This document shows, one piece after another, positions 25,923-34,465 of a DNA stretch of 64,000 nucleotides. Origin of the DNA: Candidatus Flexifilum affinis (GTDB lineage: Bacteria; Chloroflexota; Anaerolineae; Aggregatilineales; Phototrophicaceae); NCBI GenBank assembly GCA_016713325.1, contig JADJPJ010000019.1, forward strand, positions 1-64,000. The letters run 5' to 3'. Each line of letters begins with the position of its first letter. Within the stretch, counting starts at the first letter, position 1. A program made the position numbers and the translations under genes. The notes below the pieces were generated by a model. The model made no database searches. It was given only the letters and a program-made list of their open reading frames with translations, and had not been told where the DNA came from.

Positions 25923-27804
25923 ATGGAAGACAGCGCTCACGACCTCGATGCCGACGTTTTCGCCTACGAAGCCGAAGCTCCCGGTGTCGAGAAACCCCGT
26001 GACCTGGAAACCTGGCGGGTCGTGCTCGCATTGAGCGAGTCGGCCGATCTGGAAGCCTGGATCGACCTGGCGTTGCGGCTGACGCCCACGCCGGGGGAAC
26101 TCTGTTTGCGCGGCATGGTGCAGATCGATGCCGATTCCTCACTGAGTGAGGGCGCTTTGAACGCGCGCGCCTGGCGTGATGCATTCGCGCCTTTCGCGGA
26201 CTCCATCGAGGCGATCGATGATGACCTGCGCGCCTACGTCGATTACCAGCCCATGGCCCGGGTGCTCGACGAACTGCTGCGCGAGGCGGCAGATCTGCTG
26301 ATTGTTCAGTGGGCCGGTCCTTCGAACCTGACGGGTGGTGTGACCACCGATGGTATTTTGCAGACGGCGCCCTGCGATGTGGTCCTGGTGACCCGGCCGC
26401 ACCAACCGGGCACGGGCGCAGCCCTTCTGGCTGTGCGCGGCGGCACCAATCTCTCCCTGGGCGTGACGATGGCGCGGGCTTTCGCCTCCGACGCGCCGGT
26501 GACTCTGTTCCACTCAGCGAGCGCCGACGAAGTTGCCCCGGGATCTCGAAGCGCTGATGCAGGTCGACGACGAAATCGTCCGCACGGTCACCTCGATCGG
26601 CGACACCGCGGACGGCATTATCCGCGAGGCGCGCGGGCACGGCGCCGTCGTCCTGGGCGCGCACTTCAACGAGCCAGAGGCGCGCAGCAGTACGGTTCCG
26701 CTGGTGGCCCACGCCATTTTTGACCGCCTGCCGCTGCCGTTAGCGCTGGTCCGTGCCGCCGAGCCGGAGTCGGTGGAGTTCCACCCGCCGGTCGTTCTGC
26801 GCATCGGTGTTCGCACGCGTGAGACGCTCTCTACCCGCGTCGATCGCTGGTTTGCCGAAAACACGTTCCACAGCAGTGAATTCGAAGACATCGCGACGCT
26901 GTACCGATTCAAGCAGAAGCAGCGGCTGACGATCAGTGTCGTTCTGCCTGCCTTGAACGAGGAAGGGACGGTCGGTGAGGTCATCGATGTGCTCAAGCGC
27001 TCGCTCATGGATGAGACGCCGCTGGTCGACGAAATCGTCCTGATCGACAGCAATTCCACCGACCGGACGGTTGAGATTGCCCTCAGCAAAGGTGTGCCGG
27101 TCTACCGGCATCCGGAAATATTGCCGGATCTGGGCAGCGTACGCGGCAAGGGTGAAGCGCTCTGGAAGAGCCTGCACGTCCTCAAAGGCGACATCATCGC
27201 CTGGATCGACACCGACATCTCCAATATGCATCCCCGCTTTGTCTATGGCCTCCTCGGGCCACTGCTGCGTAACCCGCGCATCCAGTATGTGAAGGGTTTC
27301 TACCAGCGCCCCATTCAGGTCGAGGGCAAACTTCAGGTTTATGGTGGTGGGCGCGTCACGGAACTGGTGGCCAGGCCGCTGCTCAACCTGTTTTACCCCG
27401 AGCTTTCCGGCATCGTCCAGCCGCTCAGCGGCGAATACGCGGGGCGGCGCACAGCGCTGCAAAGTGTGCCGTTCTTCACCGGCTATGGCGTGGAGACCGG
27501 CCTGCTGATCGACCTGTGGGAGCGCTACGGCCTGGATGCCATCGCCCAGACCGACCTTGAGGTTCGGGTACATCACAACCAGCCGCTCGTCGGGCTGAGC
27601 AAGATGTCGTTCGCCATTTTGCAGGTGTTCATTACCCGACTGGAGGCGCATTACGGCGTTCAACTGCTCGACCGGGCGAACCGCAGCATGAAGCTGATTA
27701 TCCAGGAGCCGGAGCGGCTCGCGCTGGAGATTGCCGAGGCGCGCGACCAGGAACGCCCACCGATCCTGAGTGTGCCGGCCTATCGCGACGAACACGAGGT
27801 GTGA
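25923..27804 (+). CDS. gpgS: Universal-stress-domain/glucosyl-3-phosphoglycerate synthase (GpgS, GT81) fusion, frame broken
   Basis: The restored protein is about 626 residues. Residues about 30-285 form two UspA-like domains (WRVVLALSESADLEAWIDLALRL, then LLIVQWAGPSNLTGG, VVLVTRPHQPGTGAALLAVRGG and HGAVVLGAHFNEPE). The rest is a family 81 glycosyltransferase: LPALNEEGTVGEVI, VLIDSNSTDRTVEIA, GKGEALWKSL, the metal-binding WIDTDISNMHP, and QPLSGEYAGRR. It makes glucosyl-3-phosphoglycerate, precursor of the compatible solute glucosylglycerate. The frame shifts near 26527-26540: upstream reads DEVAPG, downstream PRDLEALMQ. One extra base would explain it. AGGTTCA precedes the start, and the gene forms an operon with the GT4 gene. 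No phosphatase (gpgP) is seen. Confidence 0.85.
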
Positions 27805-28121
27805 GGCTGGCCGGCGGGCCTGGTAGTACAGCCACACGATGAGAATGACAAAGTTTTCCGTACGGGCGGGGCAAGTTCCCGCCCACCATTCCCGGGCGGA
27901 CACTGGCAAACGAAGTTTCAGTGCATCACGAAAGCTCACCTTGACCCATCAAATAGTTGCGTTTTTTGATCCAACCTCACCCCAAAAGCCGAACGACTTT
28001 TTGCCCCTCTCCGCACGGAGAGGGGCGGTTGAGCGCAGCGAAACGGGGTGAGGTTAAGCAATCCGTGATAGCCCGTCCGTCCCTGTGCCATCAACCCGTC
28101 AGATCAACCGGGTTCGTGTAC
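27805..28121. other. Intergenic region with two repeat elements and no gene
   Basis: No convincing reading frame is present. It holds a hairpin GGGCGGG / CCCGCCC (27864-27884) after the GpgS gene and the dispersed 140-bp repeat described separately at 27917-28058. Confidence 0.6.
27917..28058. repeat. Dispersed intergenic repeat, copy A
   Basis: About 142 bp nearly identical to 53162-53300. It begins TTCAGTGCATCACGAAAG. The ends of its core are mirror images (AACCTCACCCC ... GGGGTGAGGTT), and the centre holds the hairpin CCCCTCTCCG CA CGGAGAGGGG. It has no coding capacity and resembles a small non-autonomous palindromic element. It lies between the GpgS and Uma2 genes. Confidence 0.8.
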
Positions 28122-28715
28122 TTAGCTCTGCGCCTCGCCAGGGCCGCTCAATGACACGCGCCGATAAACCTCCGAGAGGGCGAGGGTGCTCTCGATGGAA
28201 TTCAATGCCACGGTTGCGTCCAGCCCTTCAACGCGGGTGTAGCGCCAATCCCCGTCGCCTCTATGTCGGAAGATTTCGACTATAGGCTGACCTTGCTCGA
28301 TCAGTACATATTCCCGTAGTGAGTCGAGCATCTGATAGCGCCAGAATTTGCCGGTGCGGTCGTAGTGCCCCGTGGAAGGGGACGTCACTTCGATCAGTAC
28401 TATGGGATTTAGCAGATTGGCGACGCCATCGACCGTCAGGAACTGCGCCTCCCCGCATACCACCGACAGATCCGGATAGACGAAGGAGTCGGCGCTGGCG
28501 CGCACCCGCATATCGCCGGTGAACGTCTCACAGGGCCGACCTCGAAGCTGCATGTTCAGGCTGGTCTGAACATCGCCGACGATGCGGTCGTGTTCCGGGC
28601 TGCTGCCTGCCATCATCAGGATTTCGCCGGCCAGATATTCGTGCTTGATTGATGAGTCGCGCTCGAGAGCGAAGTATTCATCGAGCGTATAGCGCCGTTT
28701 TGGTAAGGCACTCAT
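28122..28715 (-). CDS. Uma2 family endonuclease-fold protein (second copy)
   Basis: A 197-residue paralogue of the protein at 4956-5552, here with the canonical motif YPDLSVVCGEAQF. Other landmarks are RRYTLDEYFALERDSSIKHEYLAGEI, HDRIVGDVQTSLN, IVLIEVTSPSTG and KFWRYQMLDSLREYVLI, ending LSEVYRRVSL. The ATG at 28715 gives the usual family start (MSALPKRRYT). The two copies share many identical blocks, such as SLxEYVLxxxxQP and KVEGLDAT/RVEGLDAT, so they are clear paralogues. The function of the family is unsettled despite its nuclease-like fold. It is a single gene and is not associated with a transposase. Confidence 0.9.
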   Translation of the reverse strand: MSALPKRRYTLDEYFALERDSSIKHEYLAGEILMMAGSSPEHDRIVGDVQTSLNMQLRGRPCETFTGDMRVRASADSFVYPDLSVVCGEAQFLTVDGVANLLNPIVLIEVTSPSTGHYDRTGKFWRYQMLDSLREYVLIEQGQPIVEIFRHRGDGDWRYTRVEGLDATVALNSIESTLALSEVYRRVSLSGPGEAQS

Positions 28716-28822
28716 AACGTCTGCTCCACGCTGATTCACGTTCAGTGTACCGCGAATCCGCTCGTGAGGCAGAGAGCCGGCAGGTGTCCGATGATCAGAC
28801 ACCCGCCGGATCATCGTCAGGC

Positions 28823-31060
28823 TCAGGCGAGTGTGAACGGGAGTTCACGCAGGCGCTGGCCGGTCAGGGTGAAGACGCCATTGCTCACTGCGGCCGGCAC
28901 CAGCCCGACCACCGGCTCGCCCAGCCCGCCGACGGGTTCGTCGCCGCTGTTCAGCGGAATGACCTCGATGGTCGGCGCTTCGGCGATCGTCAGCAGGGGA
29001 TAGGCGTTGAAATTGTCCGCCGCCGCCATACCGTTCTCGACCGTAAAGCGCTCCTTCAGCGTCGAACTCAGGCCCATGATGATGCTGCCCTGCACCTGGT
29101 TGGCCGCGCCGTCCGGGTTGATGACCAGTCCCGGATCGATGGCGCACCAGGCGCGCGGCACGCGGATCTGTCCGCCTTCGACGGCGACTTCCACCACCAG
29201 CGCGCAGACCGTGCCCCGGTCGTAGATGGCCGCCAGACCCCGCGCGCGACCTTCCGGGGCGGCATCGCCCCAGCCCGAGGCCTCGGCGACAGCGTTGAGC
29301 ACCATCTCGAAGCGCCGTCCCAGGTCACCCTCCGGCTTATAGCGCAGGCGGAGGGCCAGGGGATCGGCGCCCGCGGCGGCCGCCAGTTCGTCCATGAACG
29401 TCTCGATGGCAAACGTGTTGGGGAAGGACCCCAGACCGCGCCAGTAGGCGGTCGGCACCGGGATCGGGATGTGATGGTAGACGACGCGCCGGTTCGGAAA
29501 GTTGTAGAGAATCAGCGACCCGCCGGCGGCCAGCGGATCGGTGCCGAGGATGCGACCCAGGATCGGCGCGCCGATGTCGGGGTTGAGCAGGATGTCGGAG
29601 CTGGCCAGCTCGTGGTGAATGGCCGTCACATTGTTGTCGGCGTCGAGCGCCGCCCAGAACTGGTTGACGGCCGGCGGTCGCTTGTAGCCGTACTTCATGT
29701 CCTCTTCCCGCGTCCAGCCGACGTGCACCGGCACCCCCGCGCCCCGCGCCAGGAGCGCCGCTTCCGCCCCGACGTCGATCCCGGTCTTGCGTCCGAAGGC
29801 GCCGCCGATGTAGGTCGGGACGACGCGCACCTTGGCCGCATCGATGCCGAGGGCCGAGGCGACTCGATCGCGCGTGATATCGGGTGCCTGGGTGCTGGTG
29901 GTGATGGTCACCGAGTCGCCGCTGAACTCGGCCAGCGCCGCCTGCGGCTCCAGCTGGGCGTGCGAGGCCATCGGTACGCGGTAAGCTGCTTCGACGCGGG
30001 TGCCGCCGCTGGCGGCGCGGGCGGCGTCAACATCGCCCACCCGCTGAATGAGCGTACCCCCGTCGGCCGGGATGGTCATGATGGCGTCGAGTTCGGCCTG
30101 CGAGATGCTCGTGCCGCCTTCCCATTCGAGTTCGAGAGCGGCGACGGCGGCCTGCGCTTTGGCGCGTGAGTCGGCCACGACGCCGGCGAATCCGTCGCGG
30201 ATGACGACCGCGCCCACGCCGGGCATACCCTCGGCCGCTCCCGCCGCCGCCTGCTTGAGTTTCGCGCCGTAGCGCGGCGGGCGGGCTACCGCCCCATACT
30301 TCATGCCCTCGACGCGGGCGTCAAACCCGAACACTGCACGGCCGGTGATCTTCTCGACCAGCTCGACGCGCTCGACCGACTTGCCAATGTAGCGGAACTC
30401 CGCGCCGGTCTTGAGGCGGGGCGCCCCTCGGGGTCTTCCATTCACCCTGCTTGGCGGCGACGATCTGCCCGTAGGTGAGCGGCGGTTCCAGCAGCGCGTC
30501 GCCGCTTTCTTCCTTGACCATAAAGGCGCTGCCGACCGCCACCAGGCGATCCGCCGCCACGCTGAGCTGCCCCGCTCCTTCTGCGCGCAGCATCTCACGC
30601 AGCGTCGCGGCGACCTCGCGGATGGGCCGGTAGAGCGCGGTTATCGAGGTGCTGCCGAACGTGAAGATCAGCCCCGGGTCGAAACCACGCGCCGCATCGC
30701 CCTGGTGTACGCGCACCGTCGACCATTCCAGGTCAAGCTCGTCGGCGGCGATCTGCGCCAGTGCCGTATGGATGCCCTGGCCCATCTCGATTTTCGGAAT
30801 GTACAGGTGGGCGGTATTGTCCGCTTCGATCTCGAACCAGACGAACGGCGATTTTGGCGTTTCCGAGCCGGGCGCGCTGCCGCTCAGAAAGACGCCATTC
30901 ATGGCCAGACGGCCTTCGCGGACAAGTGTCGGACCGGCGACGACCGCGCCCACGGCCAGTACACCTACGCCGCCGCCCAGGATCATCAAAAGCGCCGGCG
31001 GCTGACCCCTTTGCGCGCCGGCTTGCCGGTGTCCTTGTGCTTTGCGTCGGCGTCGGTCAT
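28823..31060 (-). CDS. Molybdenum hydroxylase large subunit (IorB/aldehyde-dehydrogenase-like), two frame breaks
   Basis: The restored product is 745 residues. The ATG at 31060 overlaps the stop of the iron-sulfur subunit as ATGA. It opens with a twin-arginine export signal (KGVSRRRFLMILGGGVGV), so the folded enzyme is sent outside the membrane. Molybdopterin-domain landmarks include PKIEMGQGIHTALAQIAADEL, TYIGGAFGRKTGIDVGAE and AYWRGLGSFPNTFAIETFMDEL. Two single-base shifts break it: one missing T just after RRRF (near 30987-30990), and one extra base in a C/G-rich run near 30420-30437 (GEWKTP/RLKTGAEF). They cancel, so total length stays in frame. The substrate is an aldehyde or N-heterocycle by family; no cytochrome partner is visible. 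Confidence 0.85.
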
Positions 31061-31539
31061 GAGGCGCGCTCCTGTGTGATTTCCGCAGCGCGGGCGATGG
31101 CCGTTCGGACGCGGGCATAGCAGCCGCAGCGGCAATAGTTGTTGGCCATGGCCGCGACGATCTCTTCATCCGTCGGCTGCGGGGTGCGCTCCAGGAAGGC
31201 GGCGGCCGTCATCATCTGCCCGCTCATGCACCAACTGCACTGCGGCACCTGCTGCTCCACGAAGGCCTGCTGCACCGGGTGCAGGGTCTCCTCGCCGTCG
31301 TCGGTCAGCATGGCCAGCCCTTCGATGGTGGTGATGGCCACACCCTCGGCGGCACTCACCGGAGTGATGCAGGAGCGAATGGCTTCCCCGTCCAGATGCA
31401 CGGTGCAGGACCCGCAGAGGCCCGCGCCGCAGCCGTATTTGGTGCCGGTCAGTCCGAGCGAATCGCGAATCACCCACAGCAGCATCTCGTCGGGGGCGGC
31501 CTCGACCTCGTAGACCTGGTTGTTGATCGTCAGTTGCAT
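31057..31539 (-). CDS. (2Fe-2S)-binding subunit of molybdenum hydroxylase (IorA-like)
   Basis: A 160-residue small subunit passing electrons from the molybdenum centre. The N-terminal plant-type ferredoxin domain has GTKYGCGAGLCGSCTVHLDG and RSCITP (four Cys). The C-terminal helical domain has QCSWCMSGQMM and NYCRCGCYARVRTAI (second cluster). The ATG at 31539 (MQLTINNQVYEVEAAPD) is the family start. It lacks an export signal and presumably travels with the Tat-signal-bearing large subunit, whose start codon overlaps its stop (ATGA). There is no FAD subunit in the cluster, which points to the two-subunit isoquinoline-1-oxidoreductase type rather than xanthine dehydrogenase. Confidence 0.92.
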   Translation of the reverse strand: MQLTINNQVYEVEAAPDEMLLWVIRDSLGLTGTKYGCGAGLCGSCTVHLDGEAIRSCITPVSAAEGVAITTIEGLAMLTDDGEETLHPVQQAFVEQQVPQCSWCMSGQMMTAAAFLERTPQPTDEEIVAAMANNYCRCGCYARVRTAIARAAEITQERAS

Positions 31540-31789
31540 CCAATAACCCTCTCGCGTGAAAACAGGGCAGATAGCCCCACCGTTCGCAGTATAGCCCGGA
31601 CGGCAGCGCGCTGGCTGATCGGCGGATAGGGATGCCGTGAGAGGATCGTGAGTCGACTGGGCATGGATGCCTGGCAACCGACGTTCGGCAAAAGTCGCGC
31701 GGACGCGAATATCCGTAAGCGTTCGGCAAGATCCACCCAACGATCCTCTCGACGTTGACATCCCACCTCCACGCCGCCCACACCATGGG

Positions 31790-31813
31790 TATAATGGGGT
31801 GTTGAACGTTCAA
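31790..31813 (+). promoter_or_regulatory. -10 box and start-site palindrome of the DAHP synthase gene
   Basis: A perfect TATAAT (31790-31795) lies 42 bases before the ATG. The predicted transcription start falls on the perfect 12-bp palindrome TTGAACGTTCAA (31802-31813), a likely operator. No good -35 is at the normal spacing; the TTGACA at 31755-31760 is 29 bases away, so an activator or another sigma factor may be needed. Confidence 0.55.
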
Positions 31814-31837
31814 ACGCCCTCGACCTAAGGACAAGCT

Positions 31838-32908
31838 ATGGACCACCAGGAAAGCCTGAGCGACCTGCGCGCTCAGGTCGATGTCATCAACATGCAGTTA
31901 CTGGAGCTGCTTTCGCAGCGGGCGCGCATCGTCAGCGAAATTGGCAAGATCCACACCACCATGGGCAACGCGCACTATGATCCGGCGCGTGAGGCCGAAA
32001 TGCTGACCCGGCTACAGCAGGCGAACAAGGGTCCATTCAGCAACCAGACGATCCAGGCCCTGTTCCGCGAGATCTTCAGGGCGTCGCTGGAAATGGAAGA
32101 GCAGCAGGCGCGTGCCAAGATCAAGGTGCAGCGCAAGTCGCCGGACGAGCGGACGGTCATCACGCTGCCCAATGGCGCGGTCTTCGGCGATGGCGGCTTC
32201 CAACTGATCGCCGGCCCGTGCGCCGTCGAGAGCGATGAGCAGATGGAAGAGGCGGCGGCGGCCCTGGCGGCGCGCGGCGTCAAGGTCATCCGCGGCATGG
32301 CCTACAAGCCGCGCACCTCCCCGTATGAATTCCAGGGCCTGGGCGAACCCGGCCTTCAGATCGCCCGCCGGGTGGCCGACAAGTACAACATGGCCATCAC
32401 CAGCGAGATCATGGACGCCAGCCAGATTCCGATGATGATGGACTATGTCGACATCTTCTGGGTGGGCGCGCGCAACATGCAGAACAGCTTCCTGCTCAAG
32501 GCGCTCGGCAAGATCGACCGGCCGATCATCCTCAAACGCGGTCTGGCGGCCACGCTGGAAGAGTTCCTGTACTCGGCGGAATACATCGTCGCCAGCGGCA
32601 ACCCGAACGTGATCCTGATCGAGCGCGGTATCCGCACATTCGAGAAGTGGACGCGCAACACGCTCGACATCGGCGGCGTGACGGTGCTCAAGCTGGAGTC
32701 GCACCTGCCGATCATCGTCGACATCAGCCACAGCGCGGGCCGGCGCGACATCGCCAAACCGCTGGCGCGCGTTGCCAAAGCGAGCGGCGCGGACGGCCTG
32801 ATGGTCGAGGTACATCCGAACCCGTCGGTGGCCATGAGCGACGCCAAGCAGCAGTTGAGCATCCCCGAGTTCAACGCCCTGATGGACGAACTGGTCCAGC
32901 TGGCGTAG
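31838..32908 (+). CDS. aroF: Bifunctional chorismate mutase/3-deoxy-7-phosphoheptulonate synthase
   Basis: A 356-residue enzyme at the entry to aromatic amino-acid synthesis. Residues 1-90 are an AroQ-type chorismate mutase (LSDLRAQVDVINMQLLELLSQRARIVSEIG). Residues about 105-356 are the DAHP synthase barrel with LIAGPCAVESDEQM, RGMAYKPRTSPYEFQG, IILKRGLAATLEEFLYSAEYI, IERGIRTFE and DISHSAGRRD. This is the Bacillus-type layout, in which the mutase domain also serves as the sensor for feedback inhibition by prephenate or chorismate. The ATG follows AAGG (31827-31830). It is a single gene; no other aro genes are adjacent. Confidence 0.95.
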   Translation: MDHQESLSDLRAQVDVINMQLLELLSQRARIVSEIGKIHTTMGNAHYDPAREAEMLTRLQQANKGPFSNQTIQALFREIFRASLEMEEQQARAKIKVQRKSPDERTVITLPNGAVFGDGGFQLIAGPCAVESDEQMEEAAAALAARGVKVIRGMAYKPRTSPYEFQGLGEPGLQIARRVADKYNMAITSEIMDASQIPMMMDYVDIFWVGARNMQNSFLLKALGKIDRPIILKRGLAATLEEFLYSAEYIVASGNPNVILIERGIRTFEKWTRNTLDIGGVTVLKLESHLPIIVDISHSAGRRDIAKPLARVAKASGADGLMVEVHPNPSVAMSDAKQQLSIPEFNALMDELVQLA

Positions 32909-33762
32909 AGCGGATATCCCTAGCGTGTCGATCTTTGCCTGTGTGCGGCGGCCGTCAAACTCGTTGTGATAGGCGGGTGGTCGCAGACCAGTTACCGCTC
33001 GTGCTCGACAGGCATTTCGTGGGGCCAGGCAGCGGTGAGCCACTCCGCTGGTCGGCCACGCAAGCATCTCCATGCGCGGCGATTGAACACTGCGGAACAG
33101 TCGCAGCGTGTCGCCAGGCCCATCGCCGCGAGCCGCGACATAGTAGGTGCCGGCCGCAGGGACATTCCAGTTGAGGCGTGGAGCTTCGTAGAAGGCCGTG
33201 CCGCCGATTGGTTCGACATAGCTTGGACGGGTCTCCGTGGCTTCGTCGTTATGGTCTGTGCCCTCACCGGCGTGATCATGCCCGCCGCTCACCATGACTG
33301 GGTGAAGACCTGTTGGGATGCTGAAGGGAAACTCCACATCGGCTAGGGCGGGATCGGCGGCGCTTTCCACTTCCGTGAAGACGGCGTAGTGGGGATATGG
33401 ACTCGGAGCACCTGGCGGAGCAGTTCATCGCAGTCAGGAGGCCTAGGGCGGTGGTCGCGCCGCGGGTCACGCCCCAATCCTCCTCTTCGATCGCCGGATC
33501 ATGCGCCAGTGCCGGATCCCAGGGCACGGACCTCCAAAACGTCCACCGTCCTTCCCCCAATTGTCCCTTCCACAGCATGGGTATCGCACACGCCCATGAT
33601 CCGACGATGAAGGGGAGATGAGGCGCTTCCCAACACCTCACGCAGTACCCGGTCATCGCTACCGTGCGCGCTTATCACACGGCTTTAATCCCCCGCTGAG
33701 GCATCGATCAGGAAACGTTGTTAGTCTCAGTAACGTATAGAGATGTTATGAGAGGCGGGATC
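32909..33762. other. 854-bp gap with at most a degraded coding remnant
   Basis: No complete gene is recognisable. The only protein-like stretch is the minus-strand segment noted at 33095-33440. I see no RNA gene or repeat here. Confidence 0.5.
33095..33440 (-). pseudogene. Possible remnant of a secreted-protein gene
   Basis: On the minus strand one frame reads TAPPGAPSPYPHYAVFTEVE, then SAADPALADVEFPFSIPTG, a His/Asp-rich stretch (GGHDHAGEGTDHNDE), and finally LNWNVPAAGTYYVAARGDGPGD. The composition and the TYYVAARGDG-type beta pattern look like natural extracellular protein. The frame has no start, a stop just upstream, and turns to nonsense after about 33095. I do not recognise the family. 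It may be a fragment of a lost gene or chance. Confidence 0.3.
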
Positions 33763-34188
33763 ATGGGCATCGAGCTGTATTGGGACAACGACGACCGTAC
33801 CATTCTGCTGGTCGAGGTGCGCGGCGAATTCACCTGGGACGAGATGTACGAGACCCTTGGCAAGATCAAGAAGGTCACGGACCGGTCACCGGTGGAGATT
33901 GGCGCGATTCTCGACATGGGTGCGGACGTGCGCTTCCCCGGCGGCTCGGTGTTCAACCCGACCGGCCTGCAGCATGCCAAGAACATGCTGAGTATGAGCA
34001 AGGACGGTACCGGTCCGATGGTGGTGGTGGGCGTCAACGGGCTGATCCGCAAGGTCTACGACTGGTTCACGGCCATGGACTCGCGCGCCTTCGCCAACGT
34101 GAAATTCGCCGACAGCCTGGCGCAGGCGCAGCGCCTGATGGAGCATCGCGGCTTCAGCTACCGTCAGCGGGCGGCGGCAGGAGACTGA
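33763..34188 (+). CDS. Small cytoplasmic protein, possibly STAS/SpoIIAA-like, function unknown
   Basis: A 141-residue soluble protein. The ATG at 33763 follows GAGAGGCGGGA; an in-frame start upstream at 33718 is less likely. MGIELYWDNDDRTILLVEVRGEFTWDEMYETLGKIKKVT begins with strand-strand-helix and is followed by VEIGAILDMG and GPMVVVGVNGLIRKVYDWF. The alternation of strands and amphipathic helices is reminiscent of STAS/SpoIIAA-type folds, but no phosphorylation-site motif stands out, so this is only a structural impression. No partner gene is adjacent; hairpins follow it. Confidence 0.7.
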   Translation: MGIELYWDNDDRTILLVEVRGEFTWDEMYETLGKIKKVTDRSPVEIGAILDMGADVRFPGGSVFNPTGLQHAKNMLSMSKDGTGPMVVVGVNGLIRKVYDWFTAMDSRAFANVKFADSLAQAQRLMEHRGFSYRQRAAAGD

Positions 34189-34291
34189 GAGAAAGAAGTA
34201 ATGCGAGGTGAGGGATAAGAGATGAGGAAAAGCGCGTCTCCTCTCGTTTGATTACCTCGTGCAACCACAACCTTGATCTGATCGGTTGTAG

Positions 34292-34338
34292 GGACGCCCT
34301 TCTGGGTGTCCGTCTGGCGGACGCGCAGAAGCGCGTCC
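34292..34338. repeat. Pair of intergenic stem-loops
   Basis: GGACGCCC-TTCT-GGGTGTCC (34292-34311) and GGACGCGC-AGAA-GCGCGTCC (34319-34338) are followed by CTACG and preceded by GTAGG. They lie between the 141-residue protein gene and the repeat-protein array. Confidence 0.7.
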
Positions 34339-34417
34339 CTACGTTGCCTGTCATTCTCATCTTGTCGCTGGCCTAACCGACGCCGAATATTCGCCGTCGG
34401 AGAATTCAGAGACCAAC

Positions 34418-34442
34418 AGGGCGTCCGCACGGACGCCCTTTT
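34418..34442. terminator. Hairpin after the first beta-helix gene
   Basis: AGGGCGTCCG, CA, CGGACGCCCT, with TTTT on the plus strand, 24 bases beyond the stop of the minus-strand gene. The T-run suits plus-strand transcripts, but the stem could stop both directions. Confidence 0.6.
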
Positions 34443-34465
34443 CGTTGCTTGTAAGTCGCTGCTGG

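Noticed and set aside
31755..31795. TTGACA and TATAAT as a single classical promoter for the DAHP synthase gene
   Set aside because: The 29-base spacing is far from the usual 16-18, so only the -10 box is reported.
32012..33370. 452-codon minus-strand open frame over the DAHP synthase gene
   Set aside because: Most of it is antisense to the aromatic synthesis gene; only the part beyond 33095 looks protein-like and is listed as a weak remnant.
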